From contig NZ_FSRJ01000003.1 in assembly GCF_900142065.1 (NCBI RefSeq), positions 1 through 64,000 on the forward strand: DNA of 64,000 nt. Direction: 5' to 3'. The DNA comes from Agromyces cerinus subsp. cerinus (GTDB taxonomy: Bacteria > Actinomycetota > Actinomycetes > Actinomycetales > Microbacteriaceae). Below, in pieces: positions 1 to 8,315 of the stretch. Position 1 is the first letter of the stretch. Every line of letters starts with the position of its first letter. Position numbers and translations under genes: made by a program. The notes beneath the pieces are model-generated. The model was not told the origin of the DNA. It made no database searches and saw nothing but the letters and a program-made list of their open reading frames with translations.

Positions 1-95
1 AATCCTCCCCCCACCAAACGATGGGGTCGGGGTTCAATAATTTGGCATTGAACATAGTGCACGCTGTTGAGTTCTCAAGGAACGGACGCACCCGA
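1..95 (-). promoter_or_regulatory. Probable rRNA operon leader (upstream of a 16S gene lying left of the window)
   Basis: Read on the minus strand, positions 78-67 give TTGAGAACTCAA followed by CAGCGTGCAC. This is the actinobacterial boxA-like antitermination sequence that precedes 16S rRNA and also occurs in the 16S-23S spacer. A small hairpin (CCCCA/TGGGG) lies at 10-25. The rRNA gene itself would lie left of position 1 and is not visible, so the assignment rests on the leader motif and on the promoter-like site at 289-318. An internal spacer is less likely because no 16S sequence lies to the right. Confidence 0.6.
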
Positions 96-288
96 CACAC
101 CAACCCGAAACAGGCCGCACACCGGAGCTCTTCGTTCTCATCCGGCCATCCCACCAGGGACGCATCCGAACGCTTCAAACACAAGAAGACGAAACAACTT
201 GGTTTGGGATCTTCGTGCCAACTTGAGGAGGAGAACCAGACGCTTTCCAGCAATCCCGCTCTGCGCTCCTGTGGGGCAACGAAGGACA

Positions 289-318
289 ACAATACGAGGA
301 AACCCGAGCAGTGCGCAA
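289..318 (-). promoter_or_regulatory. Candidate rRNA promoter
   Basis: On the minus strand TTGCGC (318-313) is separated by 18 nt from TATTGT (294-289). TTGCGC-type -35 boxes with TAnnnT -10 boxes are familiar for actinobacterial rRNA promoters. The site would start transcription about 200 nt upstream of the boxA-like leader motif and read toward the left edge. No biochemical evidence is visible; other promoters may lie further right. Confidence 0.45.
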
Positions 319-350
319 ACCCTGCGTGCATCCCGGGCGTGTCGCACCCG

Positions 351-653
351 TGACCCCAGAAAACACACGAAGGCCGTCGCCGCGGTCGCTCGCAAACGTG
401 CGGCACCTTGACGGAGGTCCAACGGCCTCAGGATCGGCGAGACATGCCTGCAAAGGAACTGGTTGAAGAAGGCCGATACCAAGGACGGTGCCCCGCCCCC
501 GGAGTCACGGCGCGCAGACGCCCCGGTTACGTGAAGCGAATCGGCGAGTCCGGCTCTTCGAGCAGGGGAACGAGGCGCTTCGCCGGCCCGCGGCGTTGTG
601 AGCGAGGCCCCGACCCACGACCTCCTCACCGCGGAGGGGTCACTCCACATCGT
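351..653. other. Non-coding stretch between the rRNA leader and the FAD monooxygenase 3' end
   Basis: No open frame here looks like a real protein. Long frames crossing it run through the antisense of the monooxygenase and are arginine/alanine-rich shadows. It probably contains additional upstream rRNA regulatory DNA and the terminator of the polyketide cluster. A weak hairpin CCTCC/GGAGG at 621-637 lies just past the monooxygenase stop. Nothing else was recognised. Confidence 0.4.
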
Positions 654-1826
654 CTACAGCCAGCGCATCGTGAACGCGCGCGCAAGTACTGCCCGGAGCG
701 GCGGCACGGCGAGCGTGCGCACGGCGGCGTTGCGAACCCGCAGTCGCGCCCCCGCGGCCGGCGCCCCCATGCGCATGTTGAACGCGGCCTGACGGATGGC
801 CCGCGCCGCCGACGCCCGGCGCGTGCGGTCGTAGCGCTCGAACGCCTCGTAGGGCGCGCCCGACTCGATCGCGTGCTCGAGCTCGCGATCGAGGAGCAGG
901 GCGTCGAGCCAGCCGAGGTTCATGCCCTGCCCGCCGATGGGGCTGATCTCGTGGGCGGCATCGCCGGCGAGGGCGACGCGGCCACGGTGCATCCGCTCGG
1001 CCAGGTGCTGCCGCGCCTCGAACACGCTCGGCTCCCCCGCCGCCTCGGGGTCGAAGCGGCCCTCGACGCGCGACGCGACGATCGTCGCGAGCTGCGACGC
1101 GACGGCCTCCCGAGGAGGTCGGCGCACCCAGGCGACCCAGCGGCGTCTCCCGCCCGGGAGCGGGAACGACTCGACGACGCCCGCGGGCTCGAAGTGGAGC
1201 AGCGCCGTCGACGGCTCACCCGTGTCGTCGCGCGTGTCGCCCATCACGTAGTGCGCGCGGCCGGGCTTCGACGCCCAGCCGATGCCCACGAGGTCGCGGA
1301 TGCCGCTGCGCACGCCGTCGGCCCCGACGACGTAGCGGGCGAGCACCGTGACCGTCTCGCCGCCACGGTCGCCGGTCACCTGGACGTGCGTGCCGAGGTC
1401 GCGGAGCCCCCGCACCTCCACGCCGGGCGCGAGCGCCCCGGGAGCGAGGTCGGCGAGCCGGCGTTCGAGCATCGCCTCGGTCTCGAGCTGCGGCAGCGAC
1501 CACACCGACCCTGCCCTCGCGAACGACATCGAGCCGAGCACTCGGCCTTCGCACGTGACGCGTCCGTCGCGGATCTCGACGCCGGAGGCCCGCGCCTCGG
1601 CCTCGAGTCCGACCCGGCCGAGCGCGCGCAGCCCCGGAGGGTGGATGCCGATCGCCCGCGAGCGCCCCGATCGCTCGGTGCGCCGCTCGAGCACCGCGAC
1701 ATCACGACCGCGCTGCGCGAGCAGGCACGCGAGCAGCAGCCCGACCGGGCCCCCGCCCACGATGACGACGTCGTGCATGACGTCGGGCGCGACGTCATGC
1801 TGCGGGGCGGCGGATGCCTCAGGCAT
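654..1826 (-). CDS. FAD-dependent monooxygenase of the type III PKS cluster
   Basis: This 390-residue protein has an N-terminal dinucleotide-binding motif VVIVGGGPVG near residue 18 and the FAD-binding GDAAHEISPIGGQGMNLG motif in the C-terminal half. Both are diagnostic of aromatic-ring hydroxylases of the PHBH/UbiH type, which insert oxygen using FAD and NAD(P)H. The chosen ATG at 1826 overlaps the methyltransferase stop by 8 nt; an internal ATG 16 codons later (MHDVVIVGG) is an alternative. It is the last gene of a three-gene unit with a methyltransferase and a type III polyketide synthase, so oxidation of the phenolic polyketide product is a reasonable inference. The true substrate is unknown. 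Confidence 0.88.
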   Translation of the reverse strand: MPEASAAPQHDVAPDVMHDVVIVGGGPVGLLLACLLAQRGRDVAVLERRTERSGRSRAIGIHPPGLRALGRVGLEAEARASGVEIRDGRVTCEGRVLGSMSFARAGSVWSLPQLETEAMLERRLADLAPGALAPGVEVRGLRDLGTHVQVTGDRGGETVTVLARYVVGADGVRSGIRDLVGIGWASKPGRAHYVMGDTRDDTGEPSTALLHFEPAGVVESFPLPGGRRRWVAWVRRPPREAVASQLATIVASRVEGRFDPEAAGEPSVFEARQHLAERMHRGRVALAGDAAHEISPIGGQGMNLGWLDALLLDRELEHAIESGAPYEAFERYDRTRRASAARAIRQAAFNMRMGAPAAGARLRVRNAAVRTLAVPPLRAVLARAFTMRWL

Positions 1827-2553
1827 CCGCTCCCCAGACCACCTCGAGCCGCGAAGGGAACGCCCGGCGCACGCCCCAGCCATCGGGCAGCACTGGCGCG
1901 AGCTCGCCCGCGGTGTGACTGCGGCGGATGGAGGTGAGGCCGTCGGGGCGGATGTACGAGCCCGCGAGCAGGTTGCCCGAGAACGGCAGCGTGCCGAGCC
2001 AGAATCCCGCGTAGCCGAGCCGCGTGCGCTCGATGTCGCCGTGCACCGCGAGTCCGCCGGGACCGAGCAGGCGCTCGCTGTCGCGCAGCAGCGCCCCGAA
2101 CTCGTGGCCGCCGAGGTGGTGCAGCACGTGGTTCGAGACCACGAGGTCGAAGTGCTCGCCCTCGTCGACGAGGTCGCCGCTCATGGCACGCCGGAGCGTC
2201 AGGCCGGGCGTCGGCGGCCGGGCCGAGGCCCACGCCATCGCCCGCGCGTCTGGATCGATCGCGGTGATCTCGAGACGCAGGCCGTCTTCGCCCGCCCATC
2301 GCAGCAGGCGACGCGGCAGGTCGGCGCTGCCCGAGCCGATGTCGAGCAGCCGTGTACGCCAGACCGGCGAGAGCCGCGGCCGGATCCACCGCGCGTAGAC
2401 GGCGCGCTCCCCCGAGACGACGGCGTTCACGAGCCGGAAGCGCTCGTACGTCTTCGCGAGCATCACGGGGTCGGCGTCGGGGCCGTCCATGAGCTCCTGC
2501 ACGTCGGCGTCACGCGCCCCCAGCCCGATCGGCGACACCGGCGCCACGCTCAC
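1819..2553 (-). CDS. Class I SAM-dependent methyltransferase of the type III PKS cluster
   Basis: The 244-residue product carries motif I LLDIGSGSADLP at residues 69-80, an acidic motif II (AIDPDA, about 98-103), and a VVSNHVLHHL segment typical of class I Rossmann methyltransferases. The start is taken as GTG at 2553, which overlaps the PKS stop as GTGA and so suggests translational coupling; a GTG two codons downstream is possible. The position between the PKS and a flavin hydroxylase suggests O- or C-methylation of the PKS product, by analogy with phenolic-lipid clusters in Streptomyces that pair a PKS with a methyltransferase and a hydroxylase. The substrate is inferred only from the neighbours. 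Confidence 0.88.
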   Translation of the reverse strand: MSVAPVSPIGLGARDADVQELMDGPDADPVMLAKTYERFRLVNAVVSGERAVYARWIRPRLSPVWRTRLLDIGSGSADLPRRLLRWAGEDGLRLEITAIDPDARAMAWASARPPTPGLTLRRAMSGDLVDEGEHFDLVVSNHVLHHLGGHEFGALLRDSERLLGPGGLAVHGDIERTRLGYAGFWLGTLPFSGNLLAGSYIRPDGLTSIRRSHTAGELAPVLPDGWGVRRAFPSRLEVVWGADA

Positions 2554-3692
2554 ACCCGAACGGTCAGGAGCGCCGACTCGACCGTCAGCCCAGGCCCGAA
2601 CGCCATGGCGGCGACCCGGTCGCCGTCGACGGCGGCATCCGAGTCGAGGATGTGCCGCAGCACGAACAGCACCGTCGCGCTCGACATGTTGCCGTAGTCG
2701 CGCAGGGTGTCGCGCGCCGGCACGAGCTGCGCCTCGGTGAGGCCGAGCCGCGACTCGACCTTGTCGAGGATGCTGCGCCCGCCCGGGTGGATCGCCCAGT
2801 GCTCGATCGCCTCGCTCGACCCTTCGCCGGCGAGCGCCGCCGCGAGCGCCTCGTCGTGCGCGAAGAGCGGCTCGAGCGCCCCGGTGATGTGCTCGTCGAT
2901 GATCGCCGGAATGGCGTTCGAGAGCACCATCTCGAAGCCGTGGTCGCCGATCTTCCACGCCATGTCGCCCTCGCCGACCGGCGTGATGCGGGTCGCGAAG
3001 CGGTCGAGGTCGAAGGCCCGCTCGCCCGGTTCGGTCGGCCGCGCCGTGACGATCGCCGAACCCGCGCCGTCGGCGAAGAGCGACGAGGCGACGATCGTGT
3101 CGGGGTCGTTCGACGCGCGCAGGTGCAGCGTGCAGAGCTCGACCGAGACGACGAGCACGACCGCCGAGGCATCGGCCTTCGCCAGCTGCGACGCGATGCG
3201 CAGCGCCGGAATCGACGCATAGCAGCCCATGAACCCGAGGTGGTACCGCTCGACGCCGGGGTTCAGGCCCAGATCGCGGGCGATCATGAAGTCGGGGCCG
3301 GGCGCGTAGAAGCCCGTGCACGAGACGGTGATGACATGCGTGACATCGGATGCCTCGATGCCCGGCGTCGCCTCGATGGCGGCGCGACCCGCCTCGACGT
3401 AGAGCCGCGTGGCGTGCTCGGCGTAGAGCTCGTTGCGCACCTTGGTGCCCGGCAGCAGCAGCTCTCCCGACTCGGCGTCGAAGAACACCGGGTCTTCGGG
3501 ATGCGCGTCCCAGCGCAGCTCTTCGAGCACCGAGTGCCGGCGTTCGATGCCCGAGACGTTGAACGAGGTGGCGACGATCCGCTGGCCCAGCCGGCCGAGG
3601 CCGGGCTGGGCCGCGAACACGTCGCGCACCTCGTCTTGCACGAGCACCGTCGCCGGTACCGCGGTGGACAGTCCCCTCAGGGTGACGGTCAT
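2550..3692 (-). CDS. Type III polyketide synthase (chalcone/alkylresorcinol synthase family)
   Basis: This 380-residue protein has the full catalytic triad of the family: Cys125 in VSCTGFYAPGPD, His302 in AIHPGGRS and Asn335 in YGNMSSAT. The C-terminal GFGPG-like loop reads AFGPGLT at 364-370. Such homodimeric enzymes condense an acyl-CoA starter with malonyl-CoA extenders to make resorcinols, pyrones or related phenolics. The length matches the family. Asn and the YGNMSS context separate it from HMG-CoA synthase and thiolases, and it has no acyl carrier domain. It heads the unit with methyltransferase and monooxygenase. Starter specificity cannot be read from the sequence. Confidence 0.93.
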   Translation of the reverse strand: MTVTLRGLSTAVPATVLVQDEVRDVFAAQPGLGRLGQRIVATSFNVSGIERRHSVLEELRWDAHPEDPVFFDAESGELLLPGTKVRNELYAEHATRLYVEAGRAAIEATPGIEASDVTHVITVSCTGFYAPGPDFMIARDLGLNPGVERYHLGFMGCYASIPALRIASQLAKADASAVVLVVSVELCTLHLRASNDPDTIVASSLFADGAGSAIVTARPTEPGERAFDLDRFATRITPVGEGDMAWKIGDHGFEMVLSNAIPAIIDEHITGALEPLFAHDEALAAALAGEGSSEAIEHWAIHPGGRSILDKVESRLGLTEAQLVPARDTLRDYGNMSSATVLFVLRHILDSDAAVDGDRVAAMAFGPGLTVESALLTVRV

Positions 3693-3759
3693 GACTCAGC
3701 GCCGGCAACCGAGCGGATGCCGTGACAGGACTCGCATGAGGCTCGCAGCCGCCGGCCGG

Positions 3760-4104
3760 TCAGGCGAGCAGCTTCGCCTTGGCGGCAGCGAACTCTTCTG
3801 GCGAGAGGATGCCCTGCTGCTGCAGCGCGGCGAGCTTCTGCAGCTCGGCGACCACGTCGACGGCCGGCGCCGCGGGAGCCGCGGGGGCTGCCGCCTGCTG
3901 CTGCGCGACGGCCTGCTGGGCCGCGGCATTCATCTGCGCCTGCTGCTGCTGCGCCTCGTACTGCTGCTGCTCGTACTGGTCTTGGGCCTTGGCCTGCTGG
4001 TGTCGCTGCACGCTGCCGCTGACGGCGGTGGCGGTGCCGGCAACGACGGCGGTACGAGCGGCCATGCCGATCAGTCCCGGGCGTCCCATTCTCCTGAGTG
4101 GCAT
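3760..4104 (-). CDS. Small SHOCT-domain protein with Gln/Ala-rich linker
   Basis: The 114-residue product begins with a short hydrophobic glycine/alanine segment (about residues 10-30), continues with a low-complexity Gln/Ala stretch (about 35-75), and ends with a SHOCT motif, ELQKLAALQQQGILSPEEF, a short helical module found at the C-terminus of many bacterial proteins. SHOCT modules are thought to mediate oligomerisation; no enzymatic role is apparent. It starts only 3 nt after the stop of the DUF6325 gene and is almost certainly co-transcribed with it. Confidence 0.8.
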   Translation of the reverse strand: MPLRRMGRPGLIGMAARTAVVAGTATAVSGSVQRHQQAKAQDQYEQQQYEAQQQQAQMNAAAQQAVAQQQAAAPAAPAAPAVDVVAELQKLAALQQQGILSPEEFAAAKAKLLA

Positions 4105-4107
4105 GAT

Positions 4108-4536
4108 CTACTCCCCTTCGGCTTCTGCGAGCGCGGCGTTCACGACGGGTGCCGGAATGCGTTCGGTCTGCAGCACGAGTCCGCCCGACTGGGCGAACCT
4201 CGATGCCAGTCGCTTCGCCCACACGAGCTCGATCGCGAGCAGTGCGCCCGAGGTGCCCGGCGGAATGCCCTGGGCGAGCTCGTGGGCGTCTTCTTCGGCG
4301 ACGAGGCCGATCGCCTCGAGCTCGACCGTGCCGAACCCGTACTCGTCGCTCACTTCTTCGAATTCGGTGATCAGCACCGAGCCGTCGAGCTCGCGCGAGA
4401 TCACGAGGAAGTCGAGCAGCCGGATCTCACCGCCCTCGACCAACTCGCCGATCGCCTCGAGAGTGCCCGGGTCCGGCCGGTCTCCCTCGAACCCCACCAG
4501 ATACAGCTCCACAGGGCCGTATTCGAACTCCGCCAT
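4108..4536 (-). CDS. DUF6325 family protein
   Basis: This acidic 142-residue protein opens with MAEFEYGPVELYLVGFEG and contains a segment about control of a small hydrophobic core (GELVEGGEIRLLDFLVISRE). That arrangement matches the DUF6325 family common in actinobacteria, often next to SHOCT proteins, as here. No catalytic residues or membrane segments are visible. Its function is unknown; the pairing with the SHOCT gene 3 nt downstream suggests that the two products act together. The start ATG at 4536 is the first in frame after the upstream gene and fits the family N-terminus. Confidence 0.75.
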   Translation of the reverse strand: MAEFEYGPVELYLVGFEGDRPDPGTLEAIGELVEGGEIRLLDFLVISRELDGSVLITEFEEVSDEYGFGTVELEAIGLVAEEDAHELAQGIPPGTSGALLAIELVWAKRLASRFAQSGGLVLQTERIPAPVVNAALAEAEGE

Positions 4537-4607
4537 GGTCTCCCCAATCTCACGTGGTTGCAGACTACGCGCGCGCAGGCCCCGTGCGCCAGAGCGGCGC
4601 GGTGAAT

Positions 4608-4635
4608 CCCCGGCGAACCTCAGGTTCGCTCGGGG
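4608..4635 (-). terminator. Hairpin at the AI-2E transporter stop codon
   Basis: CCCCG-g-CGAACC and GGTTCG-ct-CGGGG pair around a TCA loop at 4620-4622 that holds the stop codon of the AI-2E gene on the minus strand. There is no T-run, so it may act as a processing or pausing stem between the transporter and the DUF6325 gene rather than as a classical terminator. Confidence 0.45.
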
Positions 4636-5867
4636 TGCGGGTCGCCCGAGAGCCTTCTGAGCGCGACCGCCCCTCGGTCGGGTTCGAGCAGCAGCGCACG
4701 CACGAGCAGCGTCAGCGGGATGCAGAGGATCGCCCCGATGGGGCCGATCACGAGCGTCCAGAACACGACGGAGAAGAACGTCAGCGTGAGGCTCAGGCCC
4801 ACTGCGTCGCTCACGAACTTCGGCTGCACCAGCACCTGCAGCACGACGTTGATGACGCAGTACGCGGCCACCACCGCGAGCGCGAGCGGCCATCCGCCGA
4901 CCACCAGCGCGAGCACGGCCGGAGGGATCAGGCCGATCACGAAGCCGATGTTCGGGATGAAGTTCGTGACGAACGCGAGGATCGCCCACACGATGGGGAT
5001 CGGCACGCCGATCCACCAGAGGAACAGGCCGTCGAGCACGGCGACGACGAGCCCGAAGCTCGCGTTCACGACGTAGTAGCGTCGCACGCCCGAGAAGTAG
5101 CGCGTGCCGATCGTGTCGCCCGTCGCGGTGCCGAAGACCCGGTCGCCCCGGCTGAGGCTCGAGGCATCCGCCGCCATGAAGATGACGTACGCCAGCACGA
5201 AGAAGAACGCGGTCGCGGCGCCGAGCACGGCATCGGCGACGCCTGCGGCGAAGCCGAGCAGCGTCTTCGGGTCGATCGCGGCGGCCGCCGACGACGCGGC
5301 TTCGCTCGTCATGCCGAGCGAGGTCAGCCAGTCGTACACGGCCTGCACGGTCGTCGTCAGCTCGTCGGCGTAGTCGGGCAGCAGGCCGATGAACTGCGCG
5401 GATGCCACGACGAGCAGCGTGCTGAGGATCGCGAGGATCAGGTACGCGACCACGATGACCGCCGTCGTCGCGAGCCAGCTCGGCCAGCCGCGACGCTCGA
5501 GCGGTCGGCGCACCGGGTGGGCGATGATCACCACGACCGCGGCGACCGCGGCGGGGGCGAGGATGTCGCGGGCGAACCACACCCCGGCGAAGACGATGCA
5601 CGCGGCGGCGATCGTGATGAGCACCCGGGTGCCGTGGGCGAGGCCGCCCGCGGCGACGCGGACCGACGGCGAGGGCGGCTCGACCGCCGGGCGCTGCCCC
5701 TGCACGGGCTCGGCGACGGCCGTGCCCGCGGCTGCGGCCGTCGGTGAGGCAGGCGTGCCGGCGGGAGGCCGGGTCGACGACTCGGTCGTCGCCCCGAGCG
5801 GGGATTCGACCGTCGCCCCGGTCGGCGCCTCGTCTGCGGAGGGGCCCGGCCCCGCGGCATCCGTCAT
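4620..5867 (-). CDS. AI-2E family transporter (PF01594-type membrane protein)
   Basis: The 415-residue protein has a Pro/Ala-rich cytoplasmic N-terminal tail of about 75 residues followed by about eight hydrophobic helices. The region FVTNFIPNIGFVIGLIPPAVLAL is the conserved core of the AI-2E/PerM-type transporter family. Members export small molecules or ions; some are Na+/H+ antiporters, and the family name does not prove autoinducer transport. Its ATG at 5867 overlaps the stop of the GAP-family gene by one nucleotide (TGATG), so the two are translationally coupled. It is the third gene in a SulP-GAP-AI-2E unit. Confidence 0.88.
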   Translation of the reverse strand: MTDAAGPGPSADEAPTGATVESPLGATTESSTRPPAGTPASPTAAAAGTAVAEPVQGQRPAVEPPSPSVRVAAGGLAHGTRVLITIAAACIVFAGVWFARDILAPAAVAAVVVIIAHPVRRPLERRGWPSWLATTAVIVVAYLILAILSTLLVVASAQFIGLLPDYADELTTTVQAVYDWLTSLGMTSEAASSAAAAIDPKTLLGFAAGVADAVLGAATAFFFVLAYVIFMAADASSLSRGDRVFGTATGDTIGTRYFSGVRRYYVVNASFGLVVAVLDGLFLWWIGVPIPIVWAILAFVTNFIPNIGFVIGLIPPAVLALVVGGWPLALAVVAAYCVINVVLQVLVQPKFVSDAVGLSLTLTFFSVVFWTLVIGPIGAILCIPLTLLVRALLLEPDRGAVALRRLSGDPHPERT

Positions 5868-6538
5868 CAGAAGCTCCCGATTCCCTTGCCGATCATCACC
5901 ACGCCGATGACGAGGAGGAGCACCGCCATGACGGTCGCGTTGTTCTGCACGAGCCAGCCGCGCAACGACTCGAGCGGCGCCGCCATCTTCGTGGAGGCGA
6001 CGAGGTAGGCGATCACGGGCACCGCGACCGAGCAGGCGGCGATGATCACGAAGATCACGATCACGAGCGTGATCTCGCCGCCGTTCAGGCCGGCGGTGCC
6101 GATGAGCACGCCGGCGCCGGCGGCCATGAGCAGGTTCTTCGGGTTGACGGCGGAGAGCAGGAAGCCGAGCACCGCACCGCGCATGGTCGTCATCGAGTCG
6201 ATCGCCGACATCCACTTCGGCAGCGCCGCCGCCTCGCCGTCCTTCGGCCGGCTGCGCCACTGCTTCAGGGCGAGGAAGAGCAGGCCCGCGCCGAGGAGGA
6301 GCTTGATCACGCCGGCGATCGGCTTCGCCGCATCCGGATCCTGCTCGGGGATGATCGAGGCGAGCAGCGTGAACACGACGACCGCGACGACGATGCCGAG
6401 CACCCAGCCGATGAGGAAGCCGACGCTCGTGCCCTTCGCCTTCGGCGAGAGCAGCATGAGGATCGCCGCGATGATCGGGATCGGGCTGATCGCGATGCCG
6501 AGTGCGAGCGGAAGGATTCCGCCGATGACCTCGCCCAT
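5867..6538 (-). CDS. GAP family membrane protein (Sap, sulfolipid-1-addressing-like)
   Basis: This 223-residue protein has about six membrane helices and matches the GAP/Sap family: an N-terminal GGILPLALGIAISPIPIIAAILML helix, a central NPKNLLMA motif and a final hydrophobic helix. Mycobacterial relatives help export glycolipids, which is the only functional hint; the substrate here is unknown. The start ATG at 6538 fits the family N-terminus. It lies 38 nt after the SulP gene and overlaps the AI-2E gene by 1 nt, so all three are probably one transcript. Confidence 0.85.
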   Translation of the reverse strand: MGEVIGGILPLALGIAISPIPIIAAILMLLSPKAKGTSVGFLIGWVLGIVVAVVVFTLLASIIPEQDPDAAKPIAGVIKLLLGAGLLFLALKQWRSRPKDGEAAALPKWMSAIDSMTTMRGAVLGFLLSAVNPKNLLMAAGAGVLIGTAGLNGGEITLVIVIFVIIAACSVAVPVIAYLVASTKMAAPLESLRGWLVQNNATVMAVLLLVIGVVMIGKGIGSF

Positions 6539-6576
6539 GGGTGTGTACTCCTGTCTGGCGGCAACGCCGCCGTCGT

Positions 6577-8229
6577 CTACTGCTGCGGCGTGCTCGAGAG
6601 CCCCGCGATCGCGGCGCGATTGGTGTCGAAGATGCGGCGGTCGCCGAGCAGGCCGAGATCGGTCAGTCGCTCGCGCGCATCGGGCCGCACCCGGCTGAAC
6701 TCGAGCTCGATGCTGCGTGCGTCGAGCCACGCGACGAGCGCGGTGAAGCTCTCTGCACCGGTCACGTCGACGTCGGTGACGGCCTCCATGTCGATGACGA
6801 CGTGCTGCACCGTGCCCTCGGGCACGGCCTTCACCGCCTTCTTCACGGCGTCGTCGAACACCGAGCCGTTGGCGAAGAAGAGCGGCGCCGCGAGCCGGAT
6901 CACGATCACGCCGGGCGCCGTCATGGTGCCGACGGGCGCCTCGCCGAGGAGGCTCTCGGCCGGCGAGTCGCCGGCGGCGAGCACGTCGATCGGCGGGTTC
7001 GCCGCGCGCTTGGCGAGGTTGATGAGGGCCAGCACGAACGCCACGACGATGCCCGCGATCGAGCCGACGAAGAGCGTCACGAGGAAGCAGACCGCGGCGA
7101 TCGCGAACTCGAAGCGGTCGACCCGCCACAGCATGCGGAAGTCCCTGATGCCGAGCAGCGGCAGGATCGCGACGCCCACGATGGCACCGATCGCAGGCGA
7201 CGGGATGTCGGCGAGCAGTGCGGTGCCGAAGAGCAGGAGCAGGAGCGTGCCGACCGCGAGCACGAGCGACGGCAGCTGGGTTCGCGAGCCCGCCTGGTCC
7301 ATCGCCGCGGTGCGCGAGGTCGAGGAGCCCATGGCGAAGCTGCCGCTCGCACCCGCTGCGACGTTCGCGACACCGAACGCGAAGAGGTCGCGGTTCGGCC
7401 GCGTCGTGTAATTGTTCTTCTCGCCGTACGACCGGGAGACGAGCAGGCCCTCGGCCGTGGTGACCATCGTGAGCGCGATCGCCGACGGCACGAGCATGAG
7501 CCACATCGACCAGTCGATGACCGGCCAGGTGAACGCCGGCGGCCCTGCCGGCACCTCGCCGAGCACGTCGACGCCGGCGTCGTCGAGATCGGCGAGCACG
7601 ACCACGACCGTCGCCACGATCAGCACGATGAGCGCCCACGGCACGAGCCGCAGGAACCGCTGGCCGACGATCAGCACGGCGACCGAGACCGCCGCGATGA
7701 GGAGCGACCACGGGTTCGTCGTGCCGAGGCCGGTCACGAGGCCGACGACCTTGTCGACGAACTCGCCGCCCGAGTCGATCTTCACGCCGAGCATCTTCGC
7801 GATCTGGCTGACGAGGATGTCGAGCGCGAGGCCGCCCACGAAACCCACGAGGATCGGCTTCGAGAGGAAGTTCGCGATGAAGCCCAGCTTGAACACCGAC
7901 ATGAGCACGAAGAGGATGCCGCAGATGATCGCCTGCGCGAGCGCGAGCGTCGCGTAGTCGGCGCTGCCGGCGGTCGCGAGCCCGCCGATGGATGAGGCGA
8001 CGAGGGCGGCTGCCGCGGCATCCGGCGACACGATCAGCTGACGCGACGACACGACGAGCGCATAGACGATGGTGGGCACGATGAGCGCGTAGAGGCCCGC
8101 GGTCGGCGGCAACCCGGCGATCTGCGCGTAGCCGATGTTCAGCGGAATGGCGATCGCGAGCAGGGTGACACCGGCGGTCAATTCGCGCGCGATGTTCTTC
8201 CTGTTGAGCCCTGCCAGCGGTTTCTGCAC
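6577..8229 (-). CDS. SulP family anion transporter with STAS domain
   Basis: The 550-residue protein has the SLC26/SulP core (roughly residues 15-410) with the family signature around NVAAGASGSFAMGSSTSRTA, and a C-terminal STAS domain (about 430-545) containing VIDMEAVTDVDVTGAESF. SulP proteins move sulfate, bicarbonate or other anions across the cytoplasmic membrane, commonly by proton or sodium coupling. No carbonic anhydrase or sulfate assimilation gene is nearby, so the substrate is open. It is the first gene of the unit with the GAP and AI-2E proteins. Confidence 0.92.
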   Translation of the reverse strand: MQKPLAGLNRKNIARELTAGVTLLAIAIPLNIGYAQIAGLPPTAGLYALIVPTIVYALVVSSRQLIVSPDAAAAALVASSIGGLATAGSADYATLALAQAIICGILFVLMSVFKLGFIANFLSKPILVGFVGGLALDILVSQIAKMLGVKIDSGGEFVDKVVGLVTGLGTTNPWSLLIAAVSVAVLIVGQRFLRLVPWALIVLIVATVVVVLADLDDAGVDVLGEVPAGPPAFTWPVIDWSMWLMLVPSAIALTMVTTAEGLLVSRSYGEKNNYTTRPNRDLFAFGVANVAAGASGSFAMGSSTSRTAAMDQAGSRTQLPSLVLAVGTLLLLLFGTALLADIPSPAIGAIVGVAILPLLGIRDFRMLWRVDRFEFAIAAVCFLVTLFVGSIAGIVVAFVLALINLAKRAANPPIDVLAAGDSPAESLLGEAPVGTMTAPGVIVIRLAAPLFFANGSVFDDAVKKAVKAVPEGTVQHVVIDMEAVTDVDVTGAESFTALVAWLDARSIELEFSRVRPDARERLTDLGLLGDRRIFDTNRAAIAGLSSTPQQ

Positions 8230-8315
8230 CGGTACCCCCTCCGTCTGCTCAGAACGACACTAGCGAGCGGATGCCTCGCGGTACCGCTCGTGGAACGCCG
8301 CGTAGCGGCGCCGCG

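Noticed and set aside
408-1937. Very long plus-strand open frame opposite the FAD monooxygenase
   Set aside because: It is dominated by Arg, Pro, Ala and Asp, lacks any domain, and is antisense to a gene with clear catalytic motifs; this is usual in high-GC DNA.
2550-3692. Assignment of the PKS as FabH-type ketoacyl synthase
   Set aside because: Cys, His and Asn with the YGNMSSAT and AFGPG contexts fit type III PKS, and no fatty acid genes are nearby.
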